Source: JBHHYR01 sp046757585 (GTDB lineage: Bacteria; Desulfobacterota; Binatia; HRBIN30). Taken from it: 6,277 bases of DNA. This document shows positions 4,958-6,277 of this stretch, piece by piece. The notes under the pieces were generated by a model. That model searched no databases, was not told the DNA's origin, and saw nothing but the letters and a program-made list of their open reading frames with translations. Where the stretch lies: assembly GCA_046757585.1 (NCBI GenBank), contig JBHHYR010000226.1, positions 1 through 6,277 of the forward strand. The letters are read 5' to 3'. The position numbers were made by a program, and so were the translations under genes. The first letter of the stretch is position 1, and the number at the start of each line of letters is the position of its first letter.

Positions 4958-6091
4958 ATGATTACAGTGCCGGCGATGCGGTTGCACCAGTTTGGCGTTT
5001 ACTTCTACCAGGCCATCCTCGGCGTACGCGACGTGCAAAAGCTCGTACGCTTCGAGGTACTCAGTTACAGTGGGACCGGCGGCACCCACGGCAAGCGTCC
5101 GGTCAAGGCCGGCAGGGCCGGCAAGATCAATTGGAACGTGCTCGAGCAAAAGATCGCGCACAGCGCCGAGGCCTATCAGCGGCCCGTGATCCAAAGGAAG
5201 ATCGCCGAGCTGATGGACTACTACCTGCAGTGCTCCGAGGCCGGCAACCTGCCGGCGATTCCAGGCGCGGTCTTGCTAGTCTCGGACCGCCGTCTGGATT
5301 TCGTCCCCATCAGCTCGCACAGGATCCTGGGCGTCTTGCAGCTGCCGCCGGAGGAAGGCGCCCTGCGAGCACTGGACGGCCAGCACCGCCTGCTCGCCCT
5401 GCACCAACTGTCCGAGGAGCACCCAGCCGAGGATGTACAAGTGCCGGCCGTGGTCTTCGACCGGCTCGCCCCGGATCAAGTGGTCGAGTTGTTCGTCACC
5501 ATCAACGCCAAGCATACCAAGTTGAACCCTTCGCATCTGATCAGTCTCTCGGGGCGCCGCTTGTATCCCGACAGCGGGTTGGCGATGAGTCATGACATCA
5601 TCCGTACCTTGTCCGAAGACAGCAGCTCACCGCTACACGGTGAGATCAAGCTCTTCGGTGTCGGCCACGGACGCGTGGCCCAAGCGCCGCTGGCCGAGGA
5701 GCTCAAGGGCGTGATGGCGGCCCTCGATGCGTTCGGCGGCAAGCAAGCCGAGCACTTCCGCGAGCACGCAACGCGCTTCTTCCTGAACTATTTCAAGCAA
5801 ATTGCCAAAGTGTTTCCGAAAGCCTGGCACGGCAAGCGTTACAGCATCAAGACAGCCATGGCCTTGCGAGCCTTCTTGCGGGTCGTGCCCGATGTCCTCG
5901 CAGCCATCCGGAAGGCAGGCGGCGAGCCGCTGGAGGCGGCGGCGATCGCGCACGTTATCTCGCTGTGGGGCGAATACATCGGCGATCTGCGCTTCGAGAC
6001 GGACGGCGAATGGCGGCAGAAACTGGCCGGCGGTACACGCGGCACCGTCGACGTCCTCGCCCGCGAGCTCCGCTCCGCCCTCCGAAACTAA
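4958..6091 (+). CDS. DGQHR-domain (DndB-like) protein
   Basis: The protein has 377 residues, close to the length of DndB. It carries the family's signature DGQHRLLAL at 140-148. The other usual blocks are also present: YQRPVIQRKIAELMDYY (73-89, the R..I...I..Y stretch before the domain), a hydrophobic PAVVFDRL (163-170), and FVTINAKHTKLNPSHLI (179-195), where the N.....L.. segment follows the core. It has no signal peptide or membrane helix, so it is cytoplasmic. Known relatives are DndB, which represses DNA phosphorothioation genes, and a DndB-like member of the 7-deazaguanine DNA-modification cluster; the fold is thought to be ParB-related. Many stand-alone DGQHR proteins have no known role. 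The ATG at 4958 follows a good ribosome binding site; ATG 4976 is the alternative. Base composition resembles the neighbours. No dnd, dpd or nuclease partner is in the window, so a phosphorothioation role cannot be claimed. Confidence 0.92.
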   Translation: MITVPAMRLHQFGVYFYQAILGVRDVQKLVRFEVLSYSGTGGTHGKRPVKAGRAGKINWNVLEQKIAHSAEAYQRPVIQRKIAELMDYYLQCSEAGNLPAIPGAVLLVSDRRLDFVPISSHRILGVLQLPPEEGALRALDGQHRLLALHQLSEEHPAEDVQVPAVVFDRLAPDQVVELFVTINAKHTKLNPSHLISLSGRRLYPDSGLAMSHDIIRTLSEDSSSPLHGEIKLFGVGHGRVAQAPLAEELKGVMAALDAFGGKQAEHFREHATRFFLNYFKQIAKVFPKAWHGKRYSIKTAMALRAFLRVVPDVLAAIRKAGGEPLEAAAIAHVISLWGEYIGDLRFETDGEWRQKLAGGTRGTVDVLARELRSALRN

Positions 6092-6134
6092 GGGCAGCGG
6101 TTCAGCATTCCGCTGACGTATGCCGCGCGGCTCT

Positions 6135-6155
6135 CCCTCCTTCCGCAAAGGAGGG
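6135..6155 (+). terminator. Strong hairpin downstream of the DGQHR gene
   Basis: CCCTCCTT, loop CCGCA, AAGGAGGG: a perfect eight-pair stem starting 43 bases after the DGQHR stop. No T-tract follows, so termination is plausible but not certain. The right arm also belongs to the larger inverted repeat at 6146-6206, so the hairpin may be part of a repeated intergenic element rather than a dedicated terminator. Confidence 0.38.
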
Positions 6156-6206
6156 TACGGGAGGATTTGATGGCGCATCGCAAAATCCCCCTCAATCCCC
6201 CTTTTG
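6146..6206. repeat. Imperfect inverted repeat, REP/MITE-like intergenic element
   Basis: The left arm (6146-6169) reads CAAAGGAGGG, TAC, GGGAGGATTTG. The right arm (6181-6206), reverse-complemented, reads CAAAAGGGGGATTGAGGGGG followed by ATTTTG. They align over their full length with two single-base gaps and about seven mismatches, around a short spacer that itself contributes the dyad GATG-GCG-CATC (6169-6179). The right arm also contains two copies of AATCCCCCT one base apart (6184-6192, 6194-6202), and a similar TTCCCCCTTTGA ends the window. G-run/C-run arms of this kind resemble short repeats that I recall as scattered between genes in various Gram-negative genomes; that recognition is from memory. 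The rest of the region, 6092-6134 and 6207-6277, shows no supported gene. Confidence 0.5.
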
Positions 6207-6277
6207 TCAAACTGATCTTTACCCACATCTTGGCCTTCTGGACACTGCCGGTTCAGCGGGTGAGCTTCCCCCTTTGA

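Noticed and set aside
5633..6226. A 197-codon minus-strand open frame
   Set aside because: It is antisense to the well-supported DGQHR gene, and its N-terminus is a translation of the repeat element. Long antisense frames are expected in GC-rich coding DNA.
6170..6277. A 35-codon plus-strand frame (starts MAHRKIPLNPPF, ends with the TGA at the window end), with GGGAGG five bases before its ATG
   Set aside because: It lies mostly inside the inverted-repeat element, its Pro-rich start is what the C-run repeats encode by chance, and the apparent ribosome binding site is part of the repeat arm. It has no recognisable family.

Overview
This 6.3-kb window is GC-rich bacterial DNA from a Gram-negative organism with a periplasm. 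The evidence is an exported di-haem cytochrome c domain fused to an inner-membrane iron permease, a sigma70-like promoter with a Fur-type operator, and an aerobic-type glutaryl-CoA dehydrogenase. A Pseudomonadota member is the simplest guess, but nothing here fixes the taxon. I found no rRNA, tRNA, CRISPR array, transposase or phage gene.

Layout. Four complete genes fill the window. On the minus strand are a large cytochrome c/FTR1-family iron permease (52-2481) and, upstream of it in the same direction, a LysR-family regulator (2563-3474). Between them lies a promoter candidate with a 15-bp Fur-box-like dyad between its -35 and -10 hexamers. A 185-bp divergent region (3475-3659) with three candidate operator dyads separates the regulator from a plus-strand glutaryl-CoA dehydrogenase gene (gcdH, 3660-4826). 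A hairpin follows the gcdH stop immediately. A 131-bp gap with its own promoter candidate then leads to a DGQHR-domain (DndB-like) gene (4958-6091). The last 186 bp hold a GC-rich hairpin and an imperfect inverted repeat, and no convincing gene. At the left edge a possible exported-protein gene may start inside the end of the permease gene and run out of the window.

How the genes work together. The window looks like three small units rather than one system. The permease unit is probably iron-repressed: the cytochrome domains could oxidise Fe(II) in the periplasm and pass Fe(III) to the permease, replacing the multicopper oxidase or EfeO/EfeB partners of other FTR1 systems. The LysR protein is placed as a typical divergent regulator of gcdH, which feeds lysine, tryptophan or aromatic-derived glutaryl-CoA to crotonyl-CoA. 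The DGQHR gene belongs to the family that includes DndB of DNA phosphorothioation and related proteins of other DNA-modification systems. It stands alone here, with no dnd, dpd or restriction partners in view, and is the least understood gene of the window.
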